Source: CAVRQM01 sp963822705 (GTDB taxonomy: Bacteria; Pseudomonadota; Alphaproteobacteria; Acetobacterales; Acetobacteraceae). Taken from it: a stretch of DNA of 64,000 nucleotides. The notes under the pieces were generated by a model, which searched no databases, was not told the DNA's origin, and was given only the letters and a program-made list of their open reading frames with translations. Where the stretch lies: positions 482,829 through 546,828 of the forward strand of contig CAWGIX010000010.1 of NCBI GenBank assembly GCA_963822705.1, given 5' to 3'. The translations under genes were made by a program, and so were the position numbers. Below, one piece after another: positions 38,416 to 49,588 of this stretch; the stretch's first letter is position 1, and every line of letters starts with the position of its first letter.

Positions 38416-39568
38416 GTGGACGTGCGCCTGAACGACGAGCAGCAGGCGATTCGTCAGACGGTGCGCGAGCTTGCGCGCGACCGCATCGCGCCACGCGCCG
38501 CCGACATCGACCGCACCGGCGAGTTCCCCTGGGATGTCGTCGACGTCTTCAGACGGCACGACCTGTTCGCGCTTCCGTTTCCGCCCGAGTACGGCGGCCT
38601 GAGCGGCAGCGCCCTCACATTGAACATCGCCATCGAGGAAGTGGCCAAGGTGTGCGCGACGAGCGCGCTCATCCTGGCGGTGCAGGCGCTGGGCGGCTAC
38701 CCCATCATGATCGCGGGCACGCCGGAGCAGAAGCAGCGGCTGCTGCCGGACCTGGCCAGTCGGGCGCAGAAGCTCGCCGCGTACGCGCTGAGCGAGCCCG
38801 GCGCGGGCAGCGATCCCGCAGGCATGGAGACGCGTGCCGAGCGTGCATGGCGACGAGTACGTCATCACGGGCACCAAGATCTGGATCACCGATGGCGGGG
38901 TTGCCGACACCATCGTGGTCTTCGCCAAGACCGACGCCGGGGAGCGCGCCCGTGGCGTGAGCGCGTTCGTGATGGAGGACGCGCAGCGGCTGAAAGGCTT
39001 CGAGGCGAGCGTCATCCACGGCAAGCTCGGAATTCGCGGCAGCAACACCGCGGAGCTGCGCCTGGACGAGGTGGTGGTCCCAGCCGCCAACCGGCTGGGC
39101 GAGGAGGGAGAGGGTTTCAGCATCGCCATGCGCGTGCTGGACCGCTCCCGTCCCGGAGTCGCGGCGCAGGCGTTGGGCATCGCCCAGGGAGCGCTCGACT
39201 ACGCGGTGGGCTACGCCAGGGAGCGCAAGCAGTTCGGCAAGGCGATCGCCGAGTTCCAGGGGATCCAATTCATGATCGCCGACATGGAGGCGCAGACGGC
39301 GGCGGCGCGCGCGATGGTGTACTGGGCGTCGCAGCTGATCGACGACAACAGCCCCGACGTGACGCACCACGCCGCCATCGCCAAGCTGCTCGCGGGCGAC
39401 GCCGCGATGAAGGTGACCACCGACGCGGTGCAGATCCTGGGTGGCTACGGATACGTCAACGAGTACCCGGTCGAGCGAATGATGCGCGACGCCAAGATCA
39501 CGCAGATCTACGAGGGGACGAACCAGATCCAGCGAGTGGTCATCGCGCGCGACCTGCTGCGCGCCTGA
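38416..39568 (+). CDS. Acyl-CoA dehydrogenase 3 (one frameshift)
   Basis: Third FAD acyl-CoA dehydrogenase, ~384 residues and the best preserved. VRLNDEQQAIRQTVRELARD, LFALPFPPEYGGLSG, LAAYALSEPGAGSDPAGMET, then after one shift near 38850 VHGDEYVITGTKIWITDGGV, GKLGIRGSNTAELRLDEVVV, NRLGEEGEGFSIAMRVLDRS, RPGVAAQALGIAQGALDYAV, RKQFGKAIAEFQGIQFMIAD and ITQIYEGTNQIQRVVIARDL. This closely follows short-chain or isobutyryl/methylbutyryl-type dehydrogenases. Ends at 39568, 20 bases before the stop of the converging oxidoreductase. Confidence 0.94.
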
Positions 39569-39587
39569 GCAACGCTGACGGATCGCT

Positions 39588-40575
39588 TCAGCGTCGCGTC
39601 CGGGATGAACCTGGAGCACGAGCTTGCCCACGGCCGAACGATCTTCCAGCGTCTTCAGCGCGGCGGCGCCGTCCTCGAATGCGAAGACGCGCTCCACGAC
39701 CGGCGGCGACGGCGCCCTGTTCGATCATGCGCTCGAGCTCGCGCTGCGCGGCCGCGAACATGCCTGGCTCGGCTGCCAGGAACGCGCCCCACGCGGCGCC
39801 GACCACGTCGACGTTGCGGAAGAGGAGCCGGTTCACCTGCACGGAGGGGATGCGCCCCTCGGTGAAGCCGACCACCACCATGCGTCCCTCCGGGGCGAAG
39901 GCAGCGCAGGCTCTCGTCGAAGCGGTCGCCCCCCACCGGGTCGACGATGACGTCGGCGCCGCGGCCGCTCGTTGAGCGCGCGCAGCGCCGAGGTCCAGTC
40001 GCCGCTCGTGAGCACCGTCTCGTCGGCGCCGGCACGGCGCGCGACCTCGGCCTTCTCGGCGCTGCTCGTGACCGCGATCACGCGCGCTCCGAGCCCGCGC
40101 GCAACCTGCACGACGCGCCGAGCCCAGGCCACCCGCGGCGCCGTGCACGACAATGCGCTCACCGCTCTGCACGCGTCCGCGGCGCGCCAAGGCGAAATGC
40201 GCGGTGTGGTGGTTCATCAGGAAACCGGCCGCCGCTTCCACACCCAATCCCGCTGGGATCGGCAACGGTGAGACGTGGGTCGGCGAGCGCGAGCTCGGCG
40301 AATCCGCCGAGCATGGTGAACGCCATCACCATCTGTCCGCTGCGCAGCCCGCTGTGCAGCGGGCGCGCTGCGCACCCGGCCCGCCACCTCGACGCCGGGC
40401 ACGAACGGAAGCGGCGGTTTCATCTGGTACAGGCCGCGCGTGAGCAGCAGGTCGGGAAAGCTCACGCCCGCAGCGGTGACCTCGATGAGCACACGGCTGT
40501 CGTCGTGCACATCGTCGAGCTCCACCTGCTGCAACGCCGAAGGGCCGTCGAGGGACGCCAGCTGCAGCGCGCGCA
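39588..40575 (-). CDS. NADPH:quinone reductase-like zinc-independent MDR protein (frameshifted)
   Basis: Medium-chain reductase of the quinone oxidoreductase type, ~328 residues. N-terminal LDGPSALQQVELDDV, SRVLIEVTAAGVSFPDLLLT, LPFVPGVEVAGRV; after shifts, AFTMLGGFAELALAD, GFLMNHHTAHFALARRG, the NADPH motif HGAAGGLGSA, RVIAVTSSAEKAEVARRAGA, ADVIVDPVGGDRFDESLRCL, RMVVVGFTEGRIPSVQVNRL, and the end VFAFEDGAAALKTLEDRSAV then GKLVLQV. The GTG at 40575 has AGGGAGA 4 bases upstream. The typical zinc-binding cysteines are missing, as expected for this subfamily. At least five frame shifts. Substrate unknown. Confidence 0.86.
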
Positions 40576-40787
40576 CGTCGTCTCCCTGTAACGCCGGCGG
40601 ATCGCGGCGATCATGCCACGGCGCGCCATGCCCCAATGGTTGCGCTACGCTAGGCCGCACCTCCGGGTAACCCCACGATCCGCCTCACGTTCCACCAGGG
40701 GAGACGACCAGCACCCGCACGGTGCACGAGGTTTCGCCAGCCCTTTGGCGTACAAGCGTTCGCCATTCGAGGACAGGACACCAGTCA

Positions 40788-42241
40788 ATGGCATCCGTTT
40801 CGACGACGCGCCGGCGCCGGTCGAGGTACAACCTGCTGCCGCGATGGCTGACGATGAAGCGCATCGCGCTGATTGCGGTGGCCGCGGTGGTGCTGGTGGT
40901 GGGCACGTACGGCGGTGCGCCTGGCGTTCAGCCTCGCGCACGCGTTCCACACCAACCCCATCAGCGCCGTGCTGGGTGCGCTGGGCGGCGGCAACGGGTC
41001 GTCCGATCGATCGCTCGCGGCAGCGTCTGCAGCGCATCAACATCATGGTGTACGGCTACGGCGGCAACGGGCACGACGGTGCGTTCCTCTCCGATTCGAT
41101 CATGCTGATCTCGATCAACCCGCAGACAAATGGATCTGCGCAGGTTGCGGAGATCTCCATCCCGCGCGACTGGTACGTGCCCATCGAGCTGGGCGGTGGC
41201 AAGACGACCTACGGCCGCATCAACGAGGCCTATGCAGACGGCATGGCGGGCCAGGGACCAGTCGCGGCCAACCAGCCGACCGCGGGCGCATCGGTGGCCG
41301 ATCCCACCATCGAGCACCTGCTGGGCGTGAACGTCGACTACTTCGTCGGCGTGGACTTCACTGCGTTCAAGGCGGCCGTCGACTCCGCCGGCGGGGTGGA
41401 CGTGAACGTGCAACACTCGTTCACCGACACGCAGTACCCGCATGGCGAGTGCGACCAGGGTGACTGCTCGTACATGACGGTGCACTTCAATGCCGGCATG
41501 CAGCACATGAACGGCGCCACCGCGCTGATCTTCGCGCGCTCGCGGCATGGCGACAACGGAGAGGGCTCGGACTTCGCGCGCAGCCGCCGGCAGCAGCTGG
41601 TCATCGCAGCGTTGAAGCAGAAGGTCGTGAGCATCGGAGGGATCGGCAGCCTGCCCGACCTGCTCAACGCGCTGGGCGACAACGTCCTGACCAACCTCAC
41701 CGTGGGTGATGCCGAGGCGTTGTACGGGCTGGTCAAGAACGTCAACCCCGCGAGCATCGAGCACGTCAGCCTCGACGACACCAACTTCCTCTACGACTGC
41801 GGCTATCCGGTGAACTGCGGCGCGTACTACCTGTATGCGCACGACCGCACGTTCGCGTCGCTGCAGCACTTCATCCAGCGACATCTTCGTCCCGCCCGCG
41901 GCGATCGCGGAGAAGGCGCCCGTCACGTTCTACGACGCCAGCGGTCGCGGCCTGGGCGCGTCGGCGCGCTGGGCGCGAGGTGGCGCAGCATGCTGGGATT
42001 GCACCGCCACCGACGGTGGCACCGTCCCGCTGCAGCAGGCGAGCCAGGTGATCGACGAGAGCGACGGCAAGGACGCGCGCACGGCAAAGTGGCTCGCGTC
42101 GTACTTCGGCGTGCCCGTCACGACTGCAGAAGGCGCTGCCGACGGGCCAGCGGATCCGCAGGCGGCCAGGCGGGGTCGTCGTCGTGCTGGGCAGCGCCGA
42201 GGAGACCGCATTCGTCGGCGACCCCGGCGTGGGCTCAGTAG
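40788..42241 (+). CDS. LytR-CpsA-Psr family protein with LytR_C domain, copy 1 (frameshifted)
   Basis: Cell-envelope protein of the LCP family, which transfers undecaprenyl-linked glycopolymers to peptidoglycan. A basic cytoplasmic start (TTRRRRSRYNLL) leads to one membrane helix (ALIAVAAVVLVVGTYGG). The LCP domain follows: INIMVYGYGGNGHDGAFLSD, VAEISIPRDWYVPIEL (Arg-Asp), NVDYFVGVDFTAFKAAVDSA, MQHMNGATALIFARSRHGDN, FARSRRQQLVIAALKQKVVS. A C-terminal LytR_C part has KAPVTFYDASGR, ASQVIDESDGKDARTAKWLA and VLGSAEETAF. Four or five single-base shifts (near 40917, 41005, 41882, 41985 and 42165). The ATG at 40788 is preferred, with a weak ribosome binding site. A second LCP gene lies at 44.3-45.4 kb. 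Confidence 0.9.
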
Positions 42242-42259
42242 CCGGCGGGCGCAGCGAGC

Positions 42260-43299
42260 GTGCGGATCGGGCTTCTCACCGGTGGCGGCGACGCGGCCGG
42301 GCTCAACGCAGCCATCCGCGCGGTCGGGCGGCGCGCGCTGCTCGCCGGCGATCAGCTCGTCGGCATCCGCAACGGCTGGGCCGGGCTGCTCGGACGAGCG
42401 GCGACACCGCGTCGATGGAGCGCCCCATGTTCTCGGGCATCCTGCAGCTCGGCGGCACCGTGCTGGGCAGCTCGCGGGTCAATCCGATGAAGCGCGAGGG
42501 CGGCATCGAGGAGGTGCTGCGCAACCTGCGAGCGCAAGAGCTCGACGCGCTGGTGGCGATCGGTGGCGACGACACACTGAGCGTCGCCGCCTGGCTGGCG
42601 GAGCACGGCGGCCACGTCGTCGGCGTGCCCAAGACGATGGACAACGACCTCAGCATCACCGAGTACTGCATCGGCTTCGACAGCGCCGTGAGCGTCGTCA
42701 CCGAAGCGCTGGACCGCCTGCACACCACCGCGATGTCACATCACCGCGTCATGGTGCTCGAGGTGATGGGCCGCGACACCGGCTGGGTCGGCGTCATGGG
42801 CGGGCTCGCCGGCGGCGCGGACATGATCATCATCCCGGAGTTCCCGGTGACGGTCGACGAGGTGCTCGCGCACCTGGACAAGCGCAGCGCGCGCGGGCAG
42901 CGACTTCAGCATCATCGTCGTCGCGGAGGGCGTGGAGATGGAGGGGCTGGCTTCGAAGGAGGACGCCGCCGGCGAGCGTGATGCCTTCGGGCACGTGCAG
43001 CTGGCGCGGCGCGCGTGTGGGCGAGACGCTGGCGCGCATCATCGAAGAGCGCACCGGTCATGGAAACGCGCGCAACCGTGCTCGGGCACCTGCAGCGCGG
43101 CGGCTCGCCTTCGTCCTACGACCGCATGTGGGCGACCCGAGTCGGCGCCGGCGCTTACGACTTGGTGCGCGGCCGGCGCTGGGGCGAGATGCCGGTCGTC
43201 CGGTGCGGAGCGGTCGAGTTCGCGCGCATCGCCGACGTCGTCGCCGAGCCGCGCCGCGTGCCGCGCGACCTGTACGAACTGGCACAGGTCTTCTACTGA
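42260..43299 (+). CDS. 6-phosphofructokinase, PPi-dependent signature (frameshifted)
   Basis: Phosphofructokinase of ~345 residues. Motifs: IGLLTGGGDAAGLNAAIRAV, LVAIGGDDTLSVAAWL, VVGVPKTMDNDLSITEYCIG, VMVLEVMGRDTGWVGVMGGL, GHLQRGGSPSSYDRM. In the phosphate-donor site the motif is GGDDT, with Asp where ATP enzymes have Gly, and PKTMDND, with Lys where ATP enzymes have Gly. Both are the known marks of pyrophosphate-dependent enzymes, which work reversibly. Actual donor use is an inference. Start GTG 42260. Shifts near 42398, 42897, 43015 and 43062. The end overlaps the converging TolB-like gene by 7 bases. Confidence 0.9.
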
Positions 43300-44329
43300 G
43301 CGCGACCAGGCCGCGGGTGACGTCGCGTCGAAGTCGCAGCGCCCGTGGTCACCTGGCGCGGCGGCTTTGGGCAGCGGCGTCGACGCGCCGGCGAGCCACC
43401 AGAGCTGGAAGTGGCCGGTGGCGTCGGCGGGCGCGTAGTACACGAGGCCGCTGCCGTCCGGCGCCCACGCCGGCGACGAGCAGAGGCAGTCGTTGACCAG
43501 CACTCGCGGCGGCGCCCAGCGTGGTGCCGGTGAGCGACGCCACCACGAGCTGCGTGCTCTGCAGACCGGTGCCGCCGATGCAGACCATGGCGAGCATGGT
43601 GTCGTCCGGGTGACAGCGCCGGCTCGCTGCAATCCGCCACATCGGTGGTCAGGTACACGGGATTGCGTCTGCGCGCCGGTCTGGATCGCGAGCCGCGAGA
43701 TACACCTGCCCGTCGCTGATCTCGTACTTGGCGTAGAGCAGGGCCGTTGCGCAGCGGCACCGCCTGCACGTCGCCGCCCGTGTAGCTGAACGGCTCAGTC
43801 CACTGCCGCGGCAGCGGGCTGGCCGCTCAGCGAGCCGGACCAGATGGCGAACTCGATCTCGAAGCTGCTCGTCGACTTGGGCGCGTCGTAGCTGACGAAC
43901 ATCGTCTGCCCGTCGGCGGCGACCCGCGGCCAGAACATCCAGTGGTTGAGCTGGATCGTCTTGCTCGTGGTTGCGTTGTGGCTCAGCTGCTTGATGATGT
44001 TGCCGCTCGCGTCGACCAGGTACACGTCGGAGTACGCGGCGGTGCGGACCACGGCGACGAAGTTCGTCGTCCCCGGGACGACGGCAGGCTGCATCCACGT
44101 GCCCAGGTTGGGCAGGCGCAGAGTGCGTGAAGCGCCCGTCGCTGAGCTTGTAGATCGTGCCCTGCTGCGCGACGTACAGCGTGCCGGGCAGGACGAAGGC
44201 GGGTTGCGTGGCCGTCGGCATGCGTGCCGCCACCACGTGCGTCTTCCGCGACGCGAAGAAGCGGTTGACGCCGAAGCCGAACGCGCCCATCAGCGCGAGC
44301 AGGAGGAGCACGACGAGCCACCGTCTCAT
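43293..44329 (-). CDS. Membrane-anchored TolB-like beta-propeller protein (frameshifted)
   Basis: About 340 residues. The N-terminal anchor is WLVVLLLLALMGAFGFGVNR. Repeats of TolB/WD40-like propeller blades follow: GTLYVAQQGTIYKLSDGRF, WMQPAVVPGTTNFVAVVRTA, DVYLVDASGNIIKQLSHNAT, WPRVAADGQTMFVSYDAPKS, EPALSPDDTMLAMVCIGG, SSPAWAPDGSGLVYYAPADA. Shifts near 44125, 43790, 43670, 43600 and 43520 separate blades. The blades carry the x-P-D/A-D-G pattern typical of the fold. It should face the outside of the cytoplasmic membrane. It lies immediately downstream of an LCP gene in the same direction, which hints at a cell-wall role. No enzyme motif. Confidence 0.72.
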
Positions 44330-44338
44330 GCGGTCAGC

Positions 44339-45378
44339 TCACGCCTGAGGGAAGTACTTGTGGACCTCCGGAAGGATGTATCTCCCAGTGCGGCAGCAGC
44401 ACGTCCTGGCCGCCCACAGTCGCGGAGCTCGTGTATGGCGGCAGCAGGATGATCTGCTGCACGTTCTGCAGCGTGATCTGGCTCGCCAGGGGCAGGAGCG
44501 ATGCGACCTGAGGTATCGACATGTCGGTCGAGAAGTCGTTGGCCATCGCGTCGGCGACGTCGGGCAGGTCGCTGATGCCCAGCAGCTTGGCCTTGCTGCG
44601 CAGCGCGAGCAGCACCTGCTGCTGCCGCTGCGAACGGCCGAAGTCACTGCGCAGGTCGCCGTGCCGCGACCTGACGTACTCCAGCGCCTCCATTCCGTTC
44701 ATGTGCTGCGGCCCTGGCAGCACCGCGACGCGTTCGTAGTCGTAGGGGTTGGCGCCCGAGAGGTCTGCCGGATAGAAGTCGTCGAGCACCGGGTTGGTGG
44801 CAACGACGTCGACGCCGCCCAGCTTGTCGATGAGGTTGACCAGGCCCAGCAGGCCGATCCATGCGTAGTGGTCGATGTGCACCTCGAAGTTGTTCTCGAC
44901 CGCCGTGACGGCCGCATTCGCGCCGCCTGCAGCGTACGCCTTGTCGATCTTGTCGGTGACCCCGTTGGGCAGCGGCACGTACGTGTCGCGGGGAATGGAG
45001 AGCATCACCACGTGCTTGGTCGCCGGGTCGACGCGGGTGAGGATCATCGACTGCGTCAGCACCTGGTTGGCGGCGAACTTGGCGTCGTTGTCGGAGCCGA
45101 GCAGCAGGACGGTGAAGGGCTGCGACGACGACGCGGCGTCGGCCGTGGGTGCCGGCGTCGAGGCGACGGGATGCTGAGCTCTCCTGGCTGCGATCGATGG
45201 TGTGCCCGGTGACGCGGAACGCCGTGCTGATCGCGGGATAGAAGTAGACGAGCGCGCCCGTCGCACCCGACGCTGCGAAGCCGAACACGATCAGCACCGC
45301 CAGGAGGACCCGCCGCTTCCAGCTGCGCGCCCGGTACGCGGAGGCACGCTGCCGCATGGCGCTGCCGTTACGCGTCAC
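44339..45378 (-). CDS. LytR-CpsA-Psr family protein, copy 2 (frameshifted)
   Basis: LCP transferase. Basic start, membrane helix RRVLLAVLIVFGFAASGATG, then after one shift near 45180 the LCP domain: FTVLLLGSDNDAKFAANQVL, SMILTRVDPATKHVVMLSIP, PRDTYVPLPNGVTDKIDKAY, HIDHYAWIGLLGLVNLIDKL, MNGMEALEYVRSRHGDLRSD, FGRSQRQQQVLLALRSKAKL. There is no LytR_C domain: it ends YILPEVHKYFPQA at 44339 after a shift near 44380. I prefer GTG 45378 because TTTAAT ends exactly 7 bases before it; the in-frame ATG at 45387 overlaps that box. It is divergent from meaB with the two boxes only 38 bases apart. Confidence 0.9.
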
Positions 45379-45385
45379 GCGTGCC

Positions 45386-45391
45386 ATTAAA
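45386..45391 (-). promoter_or_regulatory. Putative -10 element for LCP gene copy 2
   Basis: TTTAAT on the minus strand, then GGCACGC (7 bases) and GTG 45378. One mismatch to TANNNT. It would make the GTG, not the upstream ATG, the start. Confidence 0.4.
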
Positions 45392-45429
45392 CCCGGACCG
45401 GGCTTGCAGGACCGTTACGGCACGACGGG

Positions 45430-45435
45430 TACACT
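45430..45435 (+). promoter_or_regulatory. Putative -10 element for leaderless meaB
   Basis: TACACT, then CGGGCG (6 bases) and ATG 45442. No ribosome binding site. Back-to-back with the box of the LCP gene on the other strand. Confidence 0.55.
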
Positions 45436-45441
45436 CGGGCG

Positions 45442-46394
45442 ATGGACAGCAGCGAACTGGCCACACGCCTGCTCGCCGGCGACGTGCGAGCGCTGGCACG
45501 GGCGATCCGCATGGTGGAGGATCGCGATCCCGACGTCGCGACGTTGCTGCGTGATGTGCGCGGCCGGGGCGGGAATGCGCACGTGGTCGGCGTCACGGGG
45601 TCCCCCGGCAGCGGCAAGAGCACCCTGTGCGACCAGCTCATCGAGCGCTGGCGAGCCGCAGGCCACCTGGTCGGGGTCATCGCGGTCGATCCTTCGAGCC
45701 CGTTCAGCGGTGGCGCGATCCTCGGCGACCGGGTGCGCATGCAGCGGCACGCGACCGATGCCGGCGTCTTCATCCGCAGCATGGCGGCGCGGGGCCACCT
45801 GGGCGGGCTCGCCGCCGCCGCCCGCGAAGCGGTCCGCCTGCTCGACGCAGGCGGCCGCGACCGGTGCCTGCTGGAGACGGTCGGCGTGGGCCAGTCGGAG
45901 CTCGAGGTGATGCGCGTGGCGGACACCACGGTCGTGGTGACGACGCCGGTGGCCGGCGACGCCGTGCAGGTGATCAAGGCAGGGATCCTGGAGATCGCGG
46001 ACATGTTCGTGGTCAACAAGGCGGACCTGCCCGGCGCCGCCCAGGTGTACCGCGACCTGCGCGACCTGGTCCGGCAGACCAAGGCGCACGACCCCTGGGT
46101 GCCACCCGTGATCATGACGTCGGCGCTGAAGGGCGAGGGGGTCGACGAGCTGGTCGACGCGATCGAGCGGCATGCCGCGGCGCTGGCCTCCAGCGGCGAG
46201 CTGGAGCGGCGCCGCATCGATCGGGTCCGCGCCGAGATCCAGGCAATCGTCATCGAACGGGCGGCGGAGCGCGCTCGCCGGGCATTGGATCGCGGGACAA
46301 TGGGCGAGGCGCTGGAGGGGGATCTCCGCGAGGTCGACCCGTACGAGCTGGCGGACCGCATCCTGAACGGCCACGCGAAGGAGCGACGAGCCTG

Positions 46395-46395
<1 letters not shown>
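45442..46395 (+). CDS. meaB: Methylmalonyl-CoA mutase-associated GTPase
   Basis: 317-residue G3E-family GTPase that loads and protects the B12 cofactor of methylmalonyl-CoA mutase. Walker A GSPGSGKS (residues 53-60), the switch regions AVDPSSPFSGGAILGDRVRM and RSMAARGHLGGLAAA, CLLETVGVGQSEL (G3), VVNKADLPG (NKxD, guanine specificity) and TSALKGEGVDEL are all in place. The C-terminal dimerisation helices carry EIQAIVIERAAERARRALDR. Intact frame and normal length. The stop overlaps the ATG of a mutase large subunit (GATGG at 46393-46397), so the pair is translationally coupled. Confidence 0.97.
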
Positions 46396-48064
<1,669 letters not shown>

Positions 48065-48074
48065 ACGCTTTCCC

Positions 48075-48248
48075 CTTGTGCTGTCGTGCGTTGGGTGACG
48101 CGCGCGGGGGGCAGCGCGCAGCGGAGACTGATTCCAGGCTCCACGGATCGGAGGTGAAGGCGCGGGCCACGGATCCGTGGAGGGGAATCGGCGAAGCGGA
48201 GCGAGGGGTCCCCGCGGCGGCAGGACCCCCGCGCACGACAGCACAAAG
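48075..48248. repeat. Structured inverted-repeat element between convergent genes
   Basis: A perfect 15-base inverted repeat (48076-48090 TTGTGCTGTCGTGCG against 48232-48246) encloses two more hairpins. One is 48130-48149 with 48172-48189, a 6+11 bp helix with a small asymmetric bulge and a 22-base loop. The other is 48205-48211 GGGGTCC with 48223-48229 GGACCCC. The element starts 11 bases after the mutase stop codon and ends 35 bases before the DUF2905 stop. It has no U-run like a Rho-independent terminator and encodes no plausible protein. It could be a structured RNA, a large bidirectional terminator or a non-autonomous palindromic repeat; no target duplication is evident at its ends. Confidence 0.6.
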
Positions 48249-48282
48249 CTGGCTGTCCCGTCGCGGGTTCCCCCGCGCAGGA

Positions 48283-48513
48283 CTACTGGCGCAGTCGCAG
48301 GATGACGTTGATCACGATCGTGAGCACGACGCTCATCAGCAGGCACGTGACGATGGGAAACGCGAAGCTGACGCTGCCGCGGGGGCCCGCGATGTCGCCG
48401 GGAAGGTGGCCCAGCCCGAAACGCGAGCCGATCAGCAGGAACGCGCCGAGCACGGCGACCACGACGCCGGCGATGATCAGCCACCTGCCCACGTCGGCGA
48501 ACGACACGCTCAT
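48283..48513 (-). CDS. DUF2905 family small membrane protein
   Basis: 76-residue protein with two membrane helices (WLIIAGVVVAVLGAFLLIG and the C-terminal VTCLLMSVVLTIVINVILRL). The conserved DUF2905 core between them is GLGHLPGDIAGPRGSVSFAF, whose LPGDI motif is diagnostic. Function unknown. ATG 48513 lies 6 bases after TACACT with no ribosome binding site, so it is probably leaderless. Divergent from the pyr operon with its box only 12 bases from the pyr box. Confidence 0.93.
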   Translation of the reverse strand: MSVSFADVGRWLIIAGVVVAVLGAFLLIGSRFGLGHLPGDIAGPRGSVSFAFPIVTCLLMSVVLTIVINVILRLRQ

Positions 48514-48519
48514 GGCTCG

Positions 48520-48543
48520 AGTGTAAATCCGGCCTGCTACACT
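48520..48543. promoter_or_regulatory. Back-to-back -10 elements for DUF2905 gene and pyr operon
   Basis: On the minus strand TACACT occupies 48520-48525, 6 bases from ATG 48513. On the plus strand TACACT occupies 48538-48543, pointing into the pyr leader. Only 12 bases separate the two, so polymerase binding at one should exclude the other. No consensus -35 is visible for either. Confidence 0.5.
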
Positions 48544-48549
48544 GCCCGT

Positions 48550-48653
48550 GACGTATCCACTTCAAGCAGGTCCTGCGAGGCCGGCAAGGGATCGTGACGC
48601 CGCCGTCGGCGCGCCCCTCGCCCACGCTCGCCGGGCTGGAGGGCCGGAGTCGC
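48550..48653 (+). promoter_or_regulatory. pyr operon leader with PyrR-binding box
   Basis: Untranslated leader of about 100 bases between the TACACT box and pyrB. At 48567-48590 it holds CAGGTCCTGCGAGGCCGGC followed by AAGGG, which matches the known PyrR RNA-binding loop consensus (AG-CC-G-GAGG-C-G--AAGG). In Gram-positive bacteria PyrR bound to UMP or UTP at this loop reduces expression by attenuation or by hiding the ribosome site. Here pyrR is the second gene, completing the loop. No clear terminator hairpin with a U-run follows, so control may be translational. The pyrB ribosome site (CCGGAG) is at the leader's end. Confidence 0.65.
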
Positions 48654-49588
48654 ATGACGGTGACAGCTGCGAGCCGCAGCAGCCTGGGCCACGTCATCAG
48701 CAGCGAGCAATTCTCCCGTCCGCTGCTGGACTCGCCTGTTCGAGCGGGCCGCGGCGCTGGAGGCCGCGCGCAACACGAGCCTGGCGGGCCGGATCATGGC
48801 GACGCTGTTCTACGAGCCGAGCACGCGCACGCGGTTGAGCTTCGAGTCCGCGATGCTGCGGCTGGGCGGCTCGGTGATCGGCACGGAGGCCGCGCACACG
48901 TTCTCCAGCGCGATCAAGGGCGAGACGCTGGAGGACACCATCCGCATGGTGTCGACGTACGCGGATGTCATCGTCCTGCGTCACGACCAGTTGGGCGCCG
49001 GCGGCGCGAGCCGCCGCGGTGTCGCCGGTGCCCGTCATCAATGCCGGCGACGGCCCGGGCGAGCATCCCACGCAGGCGCTGCTCGACCTCTACACGATCC
49101 AGCGCGAGCTGGGCCGCATCGAGGGCGTGCGCGTGGCGTTCTGCGGCGACCTGCGCTTCGGACGCACGGCACGGTCGCTCGCGCTGCTGCTGGCGCAGTA
49201 CCCGGGCGTGCGCTCTCAGCTTCGTGGCTCCCGAGGTGGTGCAGGTCGGCTCCGACATCGTCGTCCCGGCTGGAGGAGCGCGGCGTGCCGTACACGCTCG
49301 CCGATGCATCTCGGCGAGGTGATCGGCGACGTCGACGTGGTGTACCAGACGCGCGTGCAGAAGGAGCGTTTCGTCGATCCAGTGGAATTCGAGGCGGCGC
49401 GCAGCGCGATCCGGATCGACGCCGCCGTGATGCGCCTGCTGCCGGCCGCCGCGATCGTGATGCACCCGCTGCCTCGCGTCGACGAGATCGCCGTCGAGGT
49501 GGATTCGGACCCGCGCGCCGCGTACTTCCGCCAGGCGGCCAACGGGGTTGCGATTCGCATGGCGCTGCTCGAGATGCTGCTCGCGTGA
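48654..49588 (+). CDS. pyrB: Aspartate carbamoyltransferase catalytic subunit (frameshifted)
   Basis: Second step of pyrimidine synthesis: carbamoyl phosphate plus aspartate to carbamoyl aspartate. Motifs: FYEPSTRTRLSFESAMLRLG (carbamoyl phosphate site), GDGPGEHPTQALLDLYTIQR (aspartate loop), VAFCGDLRFGRTARSLAL, DVVYQTRVQKERF, and AAAIVMHPLPRVDEIAVEVD. Span corresponds to ~311 residues. Shifts near 48733, 49005, 49215, 49265 and 49310; at the first, removal of one C restores LLDSLFERA. I choose ATG 48654, which has CCGGAG 5 bases upstream; an in-frame GTG at 48594 lies right behind the PyrR box. The stop overlaps pyrR. Confidence 0.94.
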
